Of a DNA stretch of 64,000 nucleotides, positions 42,035-50,929 are shown one piece after another. The notes below the pieces were generated by a model that saw only the letters and a program-made list of their open reading frames with translations, made no database searches and was not told the DNA's origin. Location of the stretch: NCBI RefSeq assembly GCF_014641945.1, contig NZ_BMIJ01000010.1, forward strand, positions 1 to 64,000. Reading direction: 5' to 3'. Every line of letters starts with the position of its first letter. Positions within the stretch are counted from its first letter, which is position 1. The position numbers and the translations under genes are program-made. Source of the DNA: Marinobacterium zhoushanense (lineage in GTDB: Bacteria > Pseudomonadota > Gammaproteobacteria > Pseudomonadales > Balneatricaceae).

Positions 42035-44176
42035 ATGAAACTTCTGACAAGGCTGTTAATCGGCATTCTGGTGTTTGTTCTACTGTTGATAGGCGCAGGC
42101 GGCGTCATACTCGGTTTCGTCATCGACCCGAACGATTACCGCAGCGAGATAGAACAGGCTGCGCTGGAAAGCGGTGGCGTCGAGCTCAAGATCAACGGCG
42201 AAATCGACTGGTCGGTATTCCCCTGGCTCGGCCTGGCCGTGAACGACATCGCGATCCGTTACCCCGAACAACCCCAGCTGGCGACGCTGAACCAGGCCCA
42301 GCTGTCAGTCAAGTTGATGCCCCTGTTCTCCGGTAATGTGGAGATGAGCAGCATTCTGGTGGATGGGCTGAAACTCAACCTGATCACCACCGGACGCGCC
42401 AATAACTGGACAGGCACGCAGGCCGACAAAGGTACGGCCGCCATGGGCGAGGAGCAGCAGGACAGGGGGCGCAGTGGCGGCGCTCTCAGAGGCCTGGATA
42501 TCGAGTCTATCACCCTGAGTAACGCCCAGCTGCGTTATGTGGACGAAGCGGCGGGCAGCCGTATCGAGGTCAACCAGTTGAACCTGACTACCGGTCGTAT
42601 CGCGCCGGAGCAGGAGATTCCGATCGAGCTGAGCGCCCAGATGAACCAGTTCCAGGGCGATACACAAACGCTCGCTATGACCACAACGCTGTCCACCAAC
42701 GCACAGCTGAATCTGGAGGCGAAGCAGTACCAACTGAGCGGGCTGAATGCCGAGGTTGAAGTCAATAGCGCAGCCCTGGGCCCACAGCCACTGAAACTCG
42801 GGCTCAAGGGCCAGGTGGATGCCGATATTGCCGCACAGCGCGTCGATATCGAACTGCAGCAGCTGGCGCTGGCCAACCTGATCGCCACCGGCCAGGTCGG
42901 TATCGAAACCTTCGCTACACCGACCTTTTCCGGTGAGCTGAACCTGGCCAAGTTCGATCTCAAACAGCTGCTGACGCAGCTCGGGCAAAGCGCCCCCGAA
43001 ACCAGCGATGCCAAAGCCCTGACTGCGGTCGGCCTGAACGCCAAGCTGGCCGGGCCAGCGAACACGTTGACGCTAAATCCGCTGACGCTGACACTGGACG
43101 ACACCACCTTCACCGGCTCCCTGACCATCGACCTCAAGAGCCAGGCACAAACTATCGCGCTCAAGGGCGACAGTCTCAACGCCGACCGCTATCTGCCTCC
43201 GGCCAGTAACGAAAAAGCGGGGCAACAAAGCGCCAGCAATGGCCAGAGCGGCGGCGAGCGCTGGTCAAAAGAGGAGGTCATCCCGGTCGAGCCGCTCAAG
43301 GCGCTCAACCTGGACGCTAAACTGGACCTGGCGCAACTGAAGATCTCCGGCCTCGATGCCAATAACCTGGGCCTGACCGTCAGCGCCCATAACGGCCTGG
43401 TCAAGATCAGCCGCATCGACGCCGACCTCTACTCCGGCACCCTGCGTAACGCCGTTACGCTGGATGCGCGCAAATCGCCGCTGCAGATCGCTATCGACAA
43501 GAAGATCACCGGCGTACAGATCGGCGAGCTGCTCACCGCCATGAACGGCAGCGCCCCGATCACCGGTGCGGTCAGCTCCACCGCCAAGCTCAGCGCCCAG
43601 GGCCAGTCGATCTACGCCATCGTCAATTCGCTCAGCGGGAACGCCAGCGTCAACGCCGCCGACGGGGTGATCGAGGGGATCAACATGGCACAGACCATCT
43701 GCCAGGGGATCAACAATGTCGCCAGCCTCGGCATCAATACCGAGCAGGTGGACCAGTCCACACCTTTCGCCAACATGGGCGGTAACTTCAACATTTCCAA
43801 CGGCGTGGTCAGCAACAAGGATCTGGCGGCAACCCTGGATGCCATGTCCCTGGCCGGGCGCGGCAGCGTCGACCTGCCCAAGGCACTGGTCGACTATCGC
43901 CTGGGCCTGACCATCAAGGAGAATCTGTTCAAGCAGACCTGCTCGGTCAACAACCGTCTCGAGGGTGTCGAGTTCCCGGTCAACTGCAAGGGTTCCTTCG
44001 ATACGCCGCCGGCCAAGATGTGCAGCCCGGACGCCAGCGTCTTTGCCAACCTGCTCAAGGCCGAAGCGAAGAAGAAGGTCGAGGAGAAGGTAAGCAAGAA
44101 GATCGAAGAGAAGCTGGGTGAGAAGCTGGGCGACGAGGGCGCCAAGTCACTGCTTAAAGGTCTGTTCGGCAACTGA
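42035..44176 (+). CDS. asmA: AsmA family protein
   Basis: 713 aa. One N-terminal membrane helix (about 5-30), then a large periplasmic part. The N-terminal AsmA domain is clear (DPNDYRSEIEQAA, GEIDWSVFPWLGLAVNDI) and the C-terminal AsmA_2 domain is seen near 480-620 (GSAPITGAVSSTAKLSAQG). The family bridges the periplasm in phospholipid traffic to the outer membrane. The C-terminus is a lysine- and glutamate-rich helix. It overlaps mutY by one base; asmA-mutY-yggX is a conserved Pseudomonas order. Confidence 0.94.
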   Translation: MKLLTRLLIGILVFVLLLIGAGGVILGFVIDPNDYRSEIEQAALESGGVELKINGEIDWSVFPWLGLAVNDIAIRYPEQPQLATLNQAQLSVKLMPLFSGNVEMSSILVDGLKLNLITTGRANNWTGTQADKGTAAMGEEQQDRGRSGGALRGLDIESITLSNAQLRYVDEAAGSRIEVNQLNLTTGRIAPEQEIPIELSAQMNQFQGDTQTLAMTTTLSTNAQLNLEAKQYQLSGLNAEVEVNSAALGPQPLKLGLKGQVDADIAAQRVDIELQQLALANLIATGQVGIETFATPTFSGELNLAKFDLKQLLTQLGQSAPETSDAKALTAVGLNAKLAGPANTLTLNPLTLTLDDTTFTGSLTIDLKSQAQTIALKGDSLNADRYLPPASNEKAGQQSASNGQSGGERWSKEEVIPVEPLKALNLDAKLDLAQLKISGLDANNLGLTVSAHNGLVKISRIDADLYSGTLRNAVTLDARKSPLQIAIDKKITGVQIGELLTAMNGSAPITGAVSSTAKLSAQGQSIYAIVNSLSGNASVNAADGVIEGINMAQTICQGINNVASLGINTEQVDQSTPFANMGGNFNISNGVVSNKDLAATLDAMSLAGRGSVDLPKALVDYRLGLTIKENLFKQTCSVNNRLEGVEFPVNCKGSFDTPPAKMCSPDASVFANLLKAEAKKKVEEKVSKKIEEKLGEKLGDEGAKSLLKGLFGN

Positions 44177-45258
44177 TGGATACCTTGGTCAACAGCCTGT
44201 CACCGACGGAGTTTCACAGCGCCGTGCTGGAGTGGTTCGACCAACACGGCCGCAAGGACCTGCCCTGGCAGCGGGAAAAAACGGCCTATAACACCTGGAT
44301 CTCCGAGATCATGCTGCAGCAGACCCAGGTCACCACTGTGATCCCCTACTACCAACGCTTTATCGACCGTTTTCCCGATGTGCACGACCTCGCCGATGCG
44401 GAGATCGACGAGGTGCTCCACCTCTGGACCGGGCTGGGTTACTACGCCCGCGCGCGCAACCTGCACAAGGCCGCGTACATCGTCAGTCGGGAGTTCGGGG
44501 GAGATTTCCCCGATAGCGTCGAGGGTCTGGAGGCGCTACCGGGCATAGGCCGTTCCACCGCCGGTGCCATCCTGTCGATCGCCACCGGCAAGCGCGCGGC
44601 CATACTCGACGGCAATGTGAAACGCGTTCTGGCGCGCTTCTACGCGGTCGAGGGCTGGCCCGGACAACCTTCGGTCATGAGCAGCCTCTGGACACTGGCC
44701 GAACGCAACACCCCGATCGAACGCGCCGGCGACTATACCCAGGCGATGATGGACCTGGGCGCCACCCTCTGTACCCGAGGCAAACCCAGCTGTCTGCTGT
44801 GCCCGTTGCAGCAGGAATGTAAAGCCTTCGCCCTGGGTCTGACCAGCAAGTTGCCAACCCCAAGGCCCAAGAAGACGCTCCCGGTCAAACAGACACAGAT
44901 GCTGATCATTCGCGACGCTGACGAGCAGGTACTCCTGGCCCAGCGCCCTCCGAGCGGCATCTGGGGCGGTCTGTGGAGTCTGCCGGAGGTGCAGGATCTG
45001 CGCGACGCCCAAGCGGAACTCGGTTTCGAGATACTCAAAGCAACCCCGCTGGAACCGCTCAGACACACCTTCAGCCACTACCACCTGGATATCACGCCGG
45101 TGCTGGTCAGCGTGAAAGACCCTACAAACTCAGTCATGGAAGGCCCGCCGACACTCTGGTATAACACCCGCCAACCACAAAACATCGGCCTGGCCGCGCC
45201 AGTCAAGCGCCTGCTTGAAACGCTCGGCAGCGCCAGCCACAAGGGAGCAACGCGATGA
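44176..45258 (+). CDS. mutY: Adenine DNA glycosylase MutY
   Basis: 360 aa. It removes A mispaired with 8-oxoG. Helix-hairpin-helix LEALPGIGRSTAGAIL near 118-133 with catalytic Asp in ILDGNVKRVL near 145, catalytic Glu in SEIMLQQTQV near 43, and the 4Fe-4S cluster CxxxxxxCxxCxxxxxC (CTRGKPSCLLCPLQQEC). The C-terminal NUDIX-like domain recognises 8-oxoG. Its ATG uses the last base of the asmA stop, and its stop overlaps yggX. Confidence 0.97.
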   Translation: MDTLVNSLSPTEFHSAVLEWFDQHGRKDLPWQREKTAYNTWISEIMLQQTQVTTVIPYYQRFIDRFPDVHDLADAEIDEVLHLWTGLGYYARARNLHKAAYIVSREFGGDFPDSVEGLEALPGIGRSTAGAILSIATGKRAAILDGNVKRVLARFYAVEGWPGQPSVMSSLWTLAERNTPIERAGDYTQAMMDLGATLCTRGKPSCLLCPLQQECKAFALGLTSKLPTPRPKKTLPVKQTQMLIIRDADEQVLLAQRPPSGIWGGLWSLPEVQDLRDAQAELGFEILKATPLEPLRHTFSHYHLDITPVLVSVKDPTNSVMEGPPTLWYNTRQPQNIGLAAPVKRLLETLGSASHKGATR

Positions 45259-45533
45259 GCCGTACAGTCATCTGCCGCAAATACAAACAAGAGATGGAAG
45301 GCCTCGAGCGTCCACCCTATCCAGGTGCCCTGGGTCAGGATATCTACGACAACGTATCCAAGCAGGCCTGGCAGGAGTGGACCGAGCACCAGACCATGCT
45401 GATCAACGAGAAGCACTTGAACCTGATGGATCCGCAAAGCCGTAAATACCTGCAGCAGGAGATGGAGAAGTTTCTCTCCGGCGAGGAGTACGACAAGGCC
45501 GAAGGCTACGTCCCCCCGTCCGAAAGCAAGTAA
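45255..45533 (+). CDS. yggX: Fe(2+)-trafficking protein YggX
   Basis: 92 aa. The family start MSRTVICRKYKQEMEGLERPP is seen, with the single conserved Cys in VICRK, then YPGALGQDIYDNVSKQAW and NEKHLNLMDPQSRKYL. It protects Fe-S proteins from oxidative damage, a natural partner of MutY, which has an Fe-S cluster. ATGA overlap with mutY. Confidence 0.96.
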   Translation: MSRTVICRKYKQEMEGLERPPYPGALGQDIYDNVSKQAWQEWTEHQTMLINEKHLNLMDPQSRKYLQQEMEKFLSGEEYDKAEGYVPPSESK

Positions 45534-45558
45534 CGGAAAGAAAAGTGAAAACAGGGCG

Positions 45559-45587
45559 TTGACACCCTAAGGCAAGTCGGGTTTAAT
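45559..45587 (+). promoter_or_regulatory. Promoter of tRNA-Phe
   Basis: Perfect -35 TTGACA (45559-45564) and TTTAAT -10 (45582-45587), 17 bp apart, with a GC discriminator (ACGCGCC) before the tRNA, as in stringent tRNA promoters. Confidence 0.85.
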
Positions 45588-45599
45588 ACGCGCCTCGTT

Positions 45600-45675
45600 G
45601 CCCGGATAGCTCAGTCGGTAGAGCAGGGGATTGAAAATCCCCGTGTCGGTGGTTCGATTCCGCCTCCGGGCACCA
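45600..45675 (+). tRNA. tRNA-Phe (GAA)
   Basis: 76 nt with encoded CCA. Acceptor arm GCCCGGA/TCCGGGC, D-loop AGCTCAGTCGGTAGAGC, anticodon loop TTGAAAA with GAA at 45633-45635, T-loop GGTTCGATTCC. The 3' half from 45631 is the left attachment site of the following island. Confidence 0.97.
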
Positions 45676-45676
45676 C
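45631..45676 (+). repeat. Left copy of the tRNA-Phe att repeat
   Basis: The 3' half of tRNA-Phe from the anticodon loop through CCA plus one base. It recurs at 49075-49120 with one difference (C at 45639, T at 49083). These direct repeats bound a 3.4 kb element. Confidence 0.9.
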
Positions 45677-45683
45677 TACTTAG

Positions 45684-45714
45684 AAGGCTTACAGTCAAAT
45701 GCAGGCCTTTTTCG
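45684..45714 (+). terminator. tRNA-Phe terminator at the island's left edge
   Basis: AAGGCTTACA and TGCAGGCCTT pair at 9 of 10 positions around GTCAAA, followed by TTT. It lies right behind the tRNA and replaces the original terminator, which now sits beyond the right repeat at 49131. Confidence 0.75.
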
Positions 45715-45769
45715 TTTCCGTGCTCTGGCCCATATCTGGTCGGAGCAGCATCTAGCTCCGTCTGCCCAT

Positions 45770-46000
45770 CAGCCAAACCGGCACCACGCAGTACTCCAAC
45801 ACAAAGTATGCGCATGTGGACGTTCTCAATCATGCCGACCAGCTTCTGCATGTTGAAGATATAACCATCTTCGCTGATGCAGCGATACCGTGGAACTTAA
45901 AGGCGAGCTGAGCTGAAGCACATTCAGTCTGACTGCCACATTGCCGAGGGAAAGTGTGAACAAGTCCTTCTAATGAGACAATCACCCGCTCAGGCACATC
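45770..46000 (+). pseudogene. IS5-family transposase fragment, middle to C-terminal part
   Basis: Reading in frame with frameshifts gives KYAHVDVLNHADQLLH, DITIFADA, then RAELKHIQSDCHIAEGK, matching the IS5 transposase segment around the second catalytic Asp (the ADAGY region). At least one stop and one frameshift. No start or ends of the IS are seen. Confidence 0.55.
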
Positions 46001-46012
46001 GAGGATGTTTGG

Positions 46013-46479
46013 ATGGATCAGCAGCTCACCTTCGCTGATAGCGAGTCCGACCTTAAGCGCCACCGGACCCGCAAAGAGAAATTCCTAGGACGAATGGACA
46101 CGCTGATCCCCTAGTCACATCTTGAAGACGTCATTGAGCCTCACTACCCGAAGGCCGGCAATGGTTGTCGTCCTTACCGTTGTCCACCATGCTTCGGATT
46201 CACTGTAGGCAGCAGTGGTACAACCTCAGTAACCCGTCCATGGAAGATACGCTGTACGAGATCGCATCCATGAGACTTGTTGCAGGCCTGCCTCTGGACA
46301 AGGCGATACCTGATCACTCCACCATTCTGAAGTTTTGTCACCTGCTGGAACAGCACGGCTTGGCGCGTCATATATTTGAAGAGGTGTATCAGTCGGATCG
46401 ATTCATGGAGCGCCGCCTGCGAAGGCAGGAGAAAAACTTAACTTACTGTCTGAGATTGGCAGATCACTACAATATTTAA
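46013..46479 (+). pseudogene. IS5-family transposase N-terminal fragment
   Basis: ATG at 46013 begins MDQQLTFADSESDLKRH, the IS5 transposase N-terminus. An in-frame TAG stops it after RMDTLIP. After a frameshift the next piece runs MLRIHCRQQWYNLSNPSMED, LYEIASMRL, LLEQHGLARHIFEEV, covering about residues 55-125 of a 330-aa transposase. It then ends in unrelated AT-rich sequence. Clear pseudogene. Confidence 0.85.
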
Positions 46480-46525
46480 TAATTTTTTGAGTGTATACAA
46501 GTGTTAAAACATAAATTGAAATATT

Positions 46526-46550
46526 AAAAAAACAGACCTTAACTGGTCTG
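46526..46550 (-). terminator. Minus-strand terminator, distal of a tandem pair
   Basis: On the minus strand CAGACC, loop AGTTAA, GGTCTG and a run of seven T. A classic intrinsic terminator for leftward transcripts leaving the AT-rich region. Confidence 0.8.
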
Positions 46551-46592
46551 CACATGTCAATTTAACACAAGATTGTTTTAATTTTAATAATT

Positions 46593-46620
46593 TAGAAAAA
46601 AAGCGGCCAACTGGCCGCTT
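46593..46620 (-). terminator. Minus-strand terminator, proximal of a tandem pair
   Basis: A perfect 9-bp stem, AAGCGGCCA and TGGCCGCTT around two bases, followed on the minus strand by TTTTTTT. It lies 43 bp before the second terminator at 46550. Confidence 0.82.
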
Positions 46621-47670
46621 AAAAATCCATATGCATACAGTGTGAAGAGCAAAACACTTTGGTAACTAGATGATGAAAATTAAATTCCTTATTCATTCCA
46701 TATAGAAATTATCATAATGACATGAAAAATCCATATTTGAAATTGTTATAACTGCTATATGCAAATTGAATATTTAAGGCTAGGAGTGAGGTGGAACACT
46801 CTTCAGCTACGAAATGTGTACCTTTACCATATCTATGCTTGAAAGTTTAGGATCTAATTTTTCCACTTTTTTTGAGCCAGGTTTATTATGAGACTACTGC
46901 ATTAATGATTCACAGTGCAATGTTAAAATTCTGGTACTGGTACTACCCAGTAGATGTATTTGCTTGACCCGCCTCGAATTTTCAAGTGACCTGATCAATA
47001 TCATCTCACTCATTCACTAACATGTTCAAGGCAGGAAACAAAAAATAAAAATATCTATACAAAAAATAGAAACATGCTCTCATAATCCGGGCAATGGTTA
47101 TTTGCACGATCTAAAAATCGACAAAACCAATCCGTAGCTCTACGGAATTACTACTACCTTTTATTTTGATATCGATATACAACCGGCTAGTGACGTTAAT
47201 TTATAATCGATATGGTTTTTAGAATATCATAAAAACACCTTTTCTCACTCAGAATAAAAAGATTACCAATAGTTAAACCAATATCTATAACATTACTCTT
47301 AACAGCCAGTACAAGGCCATTAATACATAATAAAAATAAGGTTTAATCAGCCTGAATTAAATATTCATTATATAAATACATCCGGATTACTAGAAATAGT
47401 TTGTTATTTTAAATAATGATATACTTATTCTCATTTATTTAATTTGCATGATGCCTGCTTCACTTATAAAATTAAAAGATTCCCACAATACAAATCCCGG
47501 GTGAACTCTTTACCTAAGTTCGACTATTATCTCAACCCCCTGCCCATGAATTATCATTATTTTCTTATAAACTAAATTTACAAATTCAAAATATTTTTTA
47601 GCCTTCTGAAGAGCTCTGAGGATAAATTCTTTCACACAACAAACCTTATTACATCTTCCTAAAACTTAAA
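46621..47670. other. Gene-free AT-rich stretch in the island
   Basis: About 1.05 kb at roughly 30-33% GC with no ORF of note, no tRNA or CRISPR repeats, and only short dispersed similarities such as CGATAT motifs and a TCCGTA/TACGGA hairpin near 47141. It lies downstream of the minus-strand ORF 47671-48084 and upstream of the tandem minus-strand terminators, so it may be a long 3' UTR or encode an unrecognised RNA. Nothing more can be supported. Confidence 0.5.
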
Positions 47671-48084
47671 CTATGCGATAGTGTCAATTTTTGCGGGCAG
47701 GTAAGCACCATCTATACTTTTAATTTTTTCAAATAATTCCTCCAGGAAAGCTGTATTCTCACCAATACTCTTCTTAAAATCAATGCTGCTTTCGAGCTGA
47801 TACAATAGGTCCAAACGATGACTTTGAATCGATTCTGGATCGAATTTATTTTGTTCGACAATGTGCGGAGGAATAAATGGAAGTACATCTAATAACTCAG
47901 TTTTACCTGATTTTATCAACGTATTTATCTCATTAATTGACACATCACGCAAATCTACTTGCTTGGAGCTTTTTATGATATTCTCTGAGATATAAGCTGA
48001 ATTTACTTTTTCATCTTGCGGCAGACTATTGCCGCCATGAGCGCTTGGTATGGCAAAAACTTTCCGTATTAACGCAACATTCAT
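47671..48084 (-). CDS. Orphan island protein of unknown function
   Basis: 137 aa. The ATG at 48084 has a perfect AGGAGG 5 nt upstream (48095-48090), the strongest ribosome site in the island. The protein has no signal or membrane segment. It has a helical C-terminal half rich in I, L, E, K (NEINTLIKSGKTELLDVLP, LEELFEKIKSIDG). I recognise no family. Low GC and isolated position indicate transfer. It is the only intact gene between the att repeats, so it is the candidate cargo. Confidence 0.6.
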   Translation of the reverse strand: MNVALIRKVFAIPSAHGGNSLPQDEKVNSAYISENIIKSSKQVDLRDVSINEINTLIKSGKTELLDVLPFIPPHIVEQNKFDPESIQSHRLDLLYQLESSIDFKKSIGENTAFLEELFEKIKSIDGAYLPAKIDTIA

Positions 48085-48261
48085 CTTAACCTCCTCCCTT
48101 AATTTCTTGGAAAACTATTAGGCAGCAAACATCATGCCACCCATCGAGCTTAGAGAAATAGGATGGGCTCACTCTCCTACGTATTTTTGTGCCACATTAG
48201 TAGTTGACTCAATCAATGGTAAAGCAAAAATGAGATCAATGCCGCTGCATGACATAATGTA

Positions 48262-48945
48262 TGTTGAACACGGTCGAAGGCTTAGAGATAGATCAGCGGT
48301 TCAGACTCACTGACAGCAAGCTCAGCAACAAGCGCCGCCAAAGAGCAAGGAAAAATCCCGAAACCAAGTGGACATTCGGATTCCATGGGCACATCTCGAA
48401 GGCGACATCTCCTCCATTATCCCCAGGCAGGTACAGGCCACTGGCTTTATTTTTCGTGCTACGGATTCACTGCATGCAGCAGTGGAGCAACGTCAGATCT
48501 GGCCATGGAATTCACTTTACGAAATTCCGTCAATGAGGATGTTTGCTGGCTAGTTGCTGAACAAAACCATGCCCCCACGTTATTCTAAGGCTCCGTCATA
48601 TGATGAAGCGCCATTTTCAAGCCCACCAGATTTCTACAAAGTTTATCGGGGATTGTTTGATGCCGGATTACGAAAGAGGGTTCACTGTCTAACCATTATC
48701 GAAGCGCACAGCTTCACCAAAAATAAGACCGGTAAACTTGACCCTAATAATGCACCAGACTAAGAGGGGGCAACCAATGACACTTTGAGATAAAAGTACA
48801 TATTGTTGTGGATGCCCGCACCGGTATCACGCATAGCTTCACTACAACCGATACGAATGAACACAATCCCAGTCAATCTAACCAGTTACTGACTGGTGAA
48901 GGGATACTCATAACGTCCTTAGGCTCTGGTCCCTATCTGGTCTGA
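48262..48945 (+). pseudogene. IS5-family transposase, broken second copy
   Basis: Pieces in changing frames follow the order of an IS5 transposase: LTDSKLSNKRRQRARK near 48308, then IHCMQQWSN, SLYEIPSMRMFAG, TIIEAHSFTKNKTGKLDP (48690-48740) and finally VDARTGITHSFTTTDTNEH (about 48810-48865) and NQLLTGEG. At least three frameshifts and several stops. It differs enough from the copy at 46013 to be another element. Confidence 0.75.
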
Positions 48946-49074
48946 TGATCAAGAATGTGCATCCAATAATTTGATGTAATCTGCAAGCAAACAGCACAAC
49001 AAGGCTCCTTTGCTTCAGACTTTTAGACGCTACAGGAAGCATCATCTAAAATGGGCTACCTTCCTTACAAAGGG

Positions 49075-49120
49075 TTGAAAATTCCCGTGTCGGTGGTTCG
49101 ATTCCGCCTCCGGGCACCAC
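49075..49120 (+). repeat. Right copy of the tRNA-Phe att repeat
   Basis: Copy of 45631-45676 with one mismatch. It contains the anticodon loop, T-arm, acceptor 3' strand and CCA but not the tRNA 5' half, so it cannot give a tRNA. It marks the right end of the island. Confidence 0.9.
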
Positions 49121-49130
49121 CTCTTTCCAG

Positions 49131-49161
49131 AAGCCCTGCATGATAATGCGGGGCTTCGTCG
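49131..49161 (+). terminator. Displaced original terminator of tRNA-Phe
   Basis: AAGCCCTGCA and TGCGGGGCTT form a 10-bp stem (one G-T pair) around TGATAA, then CGTCGTTTC. It stands at the same distance from the right repeat as the new terminator does from the tRNA, and both share the design and the CGTTTC tail. Confidence 0.72.
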
Positions 49162-49422
49162 TTTCTCCCCCCGGAACCAACCCCTGATGGCCCATCGTCA
49201 GGTCTGCTGTTCTCGGCGTTACCCAGTAGTATCGATCTGGTGTCGACTGGCCCTTGTCCACAGCTGCGCGCGACAACACCCAGTCCAACAGGGTGTTCGA
49301 TGGGTAGCCCGCCCGGGTTAGAAAGCGATCGATACTGCCTTGTTTTTATTGATCAAATCACCAATGATTTAACCAAACGCTTTACGTCATGCCTAATCTA
49401 TCAGAACAGCGTGGCATTTATC
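49162..49422. other. Intergenic region between att repeat and LysR gene
   Basis: 261 bp without a gene. The first 160 bp have host-like GC; the last 100 bp are A/T-richer and should hold the LysR-gene promoter, but no confident -35/-10 pair or T-N11-A palindrome was chosen. Confidence 0.4.
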
Positions 49423-50304
49423 ATGATCGAAAATTTAGAGCTGCACCATTTAAGAACCCTTAACGCACTGTTTGATACCCACAGTATTACCTCGGCCGCC
49501 GAGTCGTTAAATATCTCCCAGCAAGCGGTAAGCTTAAAACTAAATAAAATGCGGGAGATACTTGGCGATCCGCTGTTTATTCGCGAAGGGCATGGCATGG
49601 TGCCAACGACCTATGCGCTGGAGTTGCAGCCGCACATCGAAACTATATTGGTTCACCTTAGCCAGTTACCGCGACCAGGCGGTAAACCTGTCGACAATAC
49701 CGAACGCACGTTAGTCATATCGGCCACGGACTATACCCAACAGATACTGCTCCAGCCGTTATTTGGGGAGCTGCGCCAGCGTTTCCCCCATGCCAAACTG
49801 ATGATCACCAATATCGAGTCAAGCTCACTGACCAAGAGGATGAGTCACGGCGAGATCCAGCTCGCCTTCACCTCCGCCGGATATGTTCCTGAGGGTCTTA
49901 TTTCGATACCGCTTTTCAGCGAGAGCTATCGCTGTGTCACCGGCAATGCATCGCTGGCTAGCCAAGCGCCACTCTCATTGGCTGAACTGGAAAACTACCC
50001 GTTTGTGGTCACGAATCCCGGTACGGCTATTTTGTCCGGCTCCGCCGACCACTGGTTAGCCAGACAAGGTATAACACGTCATGTTGTCGCGTCGGCGCCG
50101 TCATTTGACAGAGCGATGCAGATGATCAAATCAACGGATGTTATCGGATTTATACCCTCCCGGCTGCTTCCCTGCGAGGGGCTATACGAGATGCCGCTAA
50201 GCAAGTACCCCCCCGGCTATCAGGTGGTCGTAGCACACCATCCAAACACCCTGAATGATCCACTGGTTAACTGGGTCATCGAAGCCGTAAAACAGTTGGT
50301 TTAA
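49423..50304 (+). CDS. LysR family transcriptional regulator
   Basis: 293 aa from the ATG at 49423 (MIENLELHHLRTLNALF). N-terminal winged HTH with SITSAAESLNISQQAVSLKLNKMREILG (residue region 20-48) and LFIREGHGM; C-terminal periplasmic-binding-like effector domain. It is 108 bp upstream of a ridA gene on the same strand. The ligand is unknown. Being next to the att site, it may be a flanking accessory gene. Confidence 0.92.
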   Translation: MIENLELHHLRTLNALFDTHSITSAAESLNISQQAVSLKLNKMREILGDPLFIREGHGMVPTTYALELQPHIETILVHLSQLPRPGGKPVDNTERTLVISATDYTQQILLQPLFGELRQRFPHAKLMITNIESSSLTKRMSHGEIQLAFTSAGYVPEGLISIPLFSESYRCVTGNASLASQAPLSLAELENYPFVVTNPGTAILSGSADHWLARQGITRHVVASAPSFDRAMQMIKSTDVIGFIPSRLLPCEGLYEMPLSKYPPGYQVVVAHHPNTLNDPLVNWVIEAVKQLV

Positions 50305-50412
50305 ACCGGTACAAGCCTACCTTGTGGCTGTTACAAGGCAAGCTGCGTTGTCGCCCCAGACCTCACCGACTATCGTGCAGCGTAAGTGAACGGCAACATA
50401 CTGGAGGGCACT

Positions 50413-50814
50413 ATGAGCATCACCAAAATCAACCCGAACTCCCTGTACGATGGCTCCGCCAACGGTTTATCTCACGCCACCGTATCCAACCAACTTGGGC
50501 TGGTGTTTGTATCCGGACAGGTAGACTGGTCTCCCGACTTTAAAGTGCAAAACAGTTCCATCGAGGGCCAGGCCCGGGCGGCAATGGAGAATTTAAAAAC
50601 CGTATTGCATGCAGCCAACTCCTCGCTGAAAGACTTACTACAGGTAAGAGTCTATGTCCGTGGTGAGGTGGCTGAGCATATGGAGAAGATTGTGCCGGTT
50701 TTGCAGGACTATTTGGCCGGACCCCGTCCCGCGCTAACCGGGGTCGGAGTTAGCTCGTTGGCCAGCCCGGAGATGTTGATCGAGATTGAGGCGATCGCCC
50801 AGGTATCTCGTTAA
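50413..50814 (+). CDS. RidA/YjgF family enamine deaminase
   Basis: 133 aa, GGAGGG site before the ATG at 50413. RidA fold with SNQLGLVFVSGQVDW, ARAAMENLKTVLHAANSSL, VYVRGEVAEHMEKI and the conserved Arg in GPRPALTGVGVSSLASPEMLIEIEAIA (about residues 102-128). It may hydrolyse reactive imines from PLP enzymes. It follows the LysR gene, which may regulate it. Confidence 0.88.
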   Translation: MSITKINPNSLYDGSANGLSHATVSNQLGLVFVSGQVDWSPDFKVQNSSIEGQARAAMENLKTVLHAANSSLKDLLQVRVYVRGEVAEHMEKIVPVLQDYLAGPRPALTGVGVSSLASPEMLIEIEAIAQVSR

Positions 50815-50889
50815 ATGTCCGACGTGCAATCCCAATAGCGTCATTTCCGAGAGGCCTTTCGCATCGGTATGCCATCGCCTCTCGCTGGC

Positions 50890-50918
50890 GCCCTGCTGCC
50901 TTGATGCGGGGCTTCATT
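50890..50918 (+). terminator. Terminator after ridA
   Basis: GCCCTGC and GCGGGGC form a 7-bp stem with a 9-nt loop and TTCATT follows. A second larger hairpin (CGAGAGGC/GCCTCTCG, 50848-50884) lies just upstream. The U tract is weak. Confidence 0.5.
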
Positions 50919-50929
50919 ACTCAGCCCGC

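Larger units (their letters stand above)
45631..49120. mobile_element. Decayed tRNA-Phe genomic island
   Basis: A 3.4 kb block between two 46-bp direct repeats of the tRNA-Phe 3' end. Base composition drops sharply, to roughly 30-35% GC from 46480 to 48100. It holds fragments of IS5-family transposases at both ends, one intact orphan ORF (47671-48084) and a gene-free middle. No integrase or other mobility gene remains, so it is either a remnant or moved by a helper in trans. The gene order around it (yggX and tRNA-Phe) is otherwise conserved. Confidence 0.85.

Noticed and set aside
45567..45851. Minus-strand ORF with an RRNRTTDTGIFNPLLYRLSYPG segment
   Set aside because: It is the antisense translation of tRNA-Phe, a well-known spurious ORF.
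46621..47670. CRISPR array or retron in the AT-rich gap
   Set aside because: No regularly spaced repeats and no reverse transcriptase or cas gene in the island.
49046..49288. Minus-strand ORF with PGGGIEPPTREFSTL
   Set aside because: Antisense translation of the tRNA-Phe 3' repeat at the island's right end.
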